This document shows, piece by piece, positions 6,973 to 7,890 of a stretch of DNA of 7,890 nt. The notes beneath the pieces were generated by a model. That model saw nothing but the letters and a program-made list of their open reading frames with translations. It ran no database searches and was not told the DNA's origin. The DNA is from Acidobacteriota bacterium. GTDB lineage: Bacteria > Acidobacteriota > Polarisedimenticolia > J045. The stretch is from assembly GCA_020350085.1 (NCBI GenBank), contig CP070706.1, positions 3,149,888 through 3,157,777 of the forward strand, read 5' to 3'. Each line of letters opens with the position of its first letter. The first letter of the stretch is position 1. The position numbers and the translations under genes are program-made.

Positions 6973-7890
6973 GTGCTGAGAGCAAGTCCGGCCTGCGACC
7001 CGCGGTGCTCGAGTCCGGTATCGAGGTCAAGCCGGTCTACGGGGCGCAGGACGTCGAGGCGTCGGGCGGATGGAACGCCATCGGTGAGCCGGGCGCGTAT
7101 CCGTTTACGCGCGGCATCCATCCCCTGATGTACCGCAAGCGGCCATTTACGATGCGTCAGTACTCGGGTTTCGGAACCGCGCGCGAGACGAACGAGCGTT
7201 TCAAATGGCTGATCGCCAACGGTCAGACCGGCCTGAACGTCGCCTTCGATCTTCCGACGCAGATCGGCCTCGACTCCGACGACCCGGCGGCCGAAGCCGA
7301 GGTCGGTCGCGTCGGCATGGCCGTCGACTCGCTGCTCGACATGGAGCAGGCGTTCGAGGGGATCGATCTCGACAAGATCACGGTCTCGCTGACGATCAAC
7401 GGCTCGGCGGCCGTGATCATGGCGATGTACTTCGCGATGGCCGAGAAGAGAGGCTACGAGCTTTCTTCTCTGCGCGGCACGGCGCAAAACGACATCCTGA
7501 AAGAGTACGTGGGGCGCGGGACGTGGGTCTTTCCGGTCGAGCCGTCGATCCGGTTGATCGGCGACACGATCGAGTTCTGCGCGCACCGACTGCCGAAGTA
7601 CAGTCCCGTCAGCGTCTGCGGTTATCACATCCGCGAGTCCGGCGCTCTGCCACACGAGGAGATGGCCTACGCGTTTCTGATCGCCAAGGCGTACATGGAC
7701 CACGTCATCGAGCGCCCGCTCGGCGTGGACGAGTTCGCCAGCCGCCTGTCGTTCAACTTCGACATTCACGGCAACTTTCTCGAGCAGATCGCCAAGTTCC
7801 GTGCTGGGCGTCGCCTGTGGGCACGCATGGTCAAGCAAGATTATGGCGCGCAGGACCCGCGCTCGATGGTGCTGCGGATGATTGCGGGCG
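6969..7890 (+). CDS. Methylmalonyl-CoA mutase family large (catalytic) subunit, 3'-truncated; probable arylsuccinyl-CoA mutase
   Basis: 307 codons of the substrate-binding TIM-barrel subunit are visible, roughly the first half to 60 percent; the frame is open to the window end. Motifs include YPFTRGIHPLMYRKRP (44-59), TMRQYSGFGTARETN (61-75), GLNVAFDLPTQIG (88-100), GTAQNDILKEYVGRGTW (170-186) and the active-site GYHIRESGA (218-226), with Tyr219 and His220 matching Tyr243/His244 of Propionibacterium methylmalonyl-CoA mutase. By ungapped alignment (offset 24), Tyr65 and Arg183 match Tyr89 and Arg207, the pair that holds the substrate carboxylate; isobutyryl-CoA mutase has Phe and Gln there. 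The enzyme should therefore act on a succinyl/malonyl-type CoA ester, with B12 supplied by the preceding small subunit. TTG 6969 is chosen for its TTGA overlap and GGGAG site; GTG 7005 is the alternative. Synteny suggests (2-aminophenyl)succinyl-CoA as substrate; ordinary methylmalonyl-CoA mutase remains possible. Confidence 0.92.
   Translation, partial: MSAESKSGLRPAVLESGIEVKPVYGAQDVEASGGWNAIGEPGAYPFTRGIHPLMYRKRPFTMRQYSGFGTARETNERFKWLIANGQTGLNVAFDLPTQIGLDSDDPAAEAEVGRVGMAVDSLLDMEQAFEGIDLDKITVSLTINGSAAVIMAMYFAMAEKRGYELSSLRGTAQNDILKEYVGRGTWVFPVEPSIRLIGDTIEFCAHRLPKYSPVSVCGYHIRESGALPHEEMAYAFLIAKAYMDHVIERPLGVDEFASRLSFNFDIHGNFLEQIAKFRAGRRLWARMVKQDYGAQDPRSMVLRMIAG

Noticed and set aside
6735..7838. 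Antisense open frame of 367 codons across the mutase genes
   Set aside because: Spans two real sense genes including their junction, and its translation has no recognisable motif.
6969..7890. Isobutyryl- or 2-hydroxyisobutyryl-CoA mutase
   Set aside because: The separate B12 subunit suggested it, but the Tyr65/Arg183 pair and Phe93 are not the residues of those enzymes.
1..7890. RNA genes, CRISPR, mobile elements, terminators or promoters
   Set aside because: The window is coding throughout with overlapping genes; no repeat array, hairpin with T-run, transposase or tRNA-like segment was noticed on either strand by eye.

Overview
The window is GC-rich bacterial DNA (about two thirds G+C by eye). 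It is filled end to end by one plus-strand operon of seven genes, the first and last cut by the window edges. All six junctions overlap by 1 or 4 bases, so there is no noncoding base between genes and no room for an internal promoter or terminator. The phylum cannot be told from the sequence. No tRNA, rRNA, CRISPR array, insertion sequence or repeat was seen.

Layout. Bases 1-1684 hold two parts of a 2-oxoacid oxidoreductase of the indolepyruvate type: a GltD-like FAD/NAD(P)H subunit with a C-terminal 2x[4Fe-4S] domain (5' end missing), and an IorB-type subunit. The TPP-binding IorA-type partner is not in the window and probably lies upstream. Bases 1681-5465 hold the two subunits of an ATP-dependent hydantoinase/oxoprolinase-type amidohydrolase. 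Bases 5465-6592 hold an acyl-CoA dehydrogenase. Bases 6589-7890 hold a split B12-dependent acyl-CoA mutase: the cobalamin-binding small subunit, then the large subunit (3' end missing, TTG start).

How the genes fit together. The order hydantoinase A, hydantoinase B, acyl-CoA dehydrogenase, B12 domain, mutase matches, from memory, the enzyme set of anaerobic indole-3-acetate (auxin) degradation known from Aromatoleum aromaticum (Iaa proteins). There, hydantoinase-like IaaCE opens the lactam of 2-oxindole-3-acetate, the mutase IaaGH turns (2-aminophenyl)succinyl-CoA into (2-aminobenzyl)malonyl-CoA, and IaaF oxidises and decarboxylates that product to the aminocinnamoyl-CoA. Two sequence details support this reading. 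The dehydrogenase has no Glu at either usual catalytic-base position, as expected if loss of CO2 replaces proton abstraction. The mutase keeps the Tyr/Arg pair of true methylmalonyl-CoA mutases, as expected for a substrate with a free carboxylate. The oxidoreductase genes in the same operon suggest, as inference, that indolepyruvate (from tryptophan) is fed into the route. Family assignments are firm; the pathway assignment is a well-supported hypothesis.
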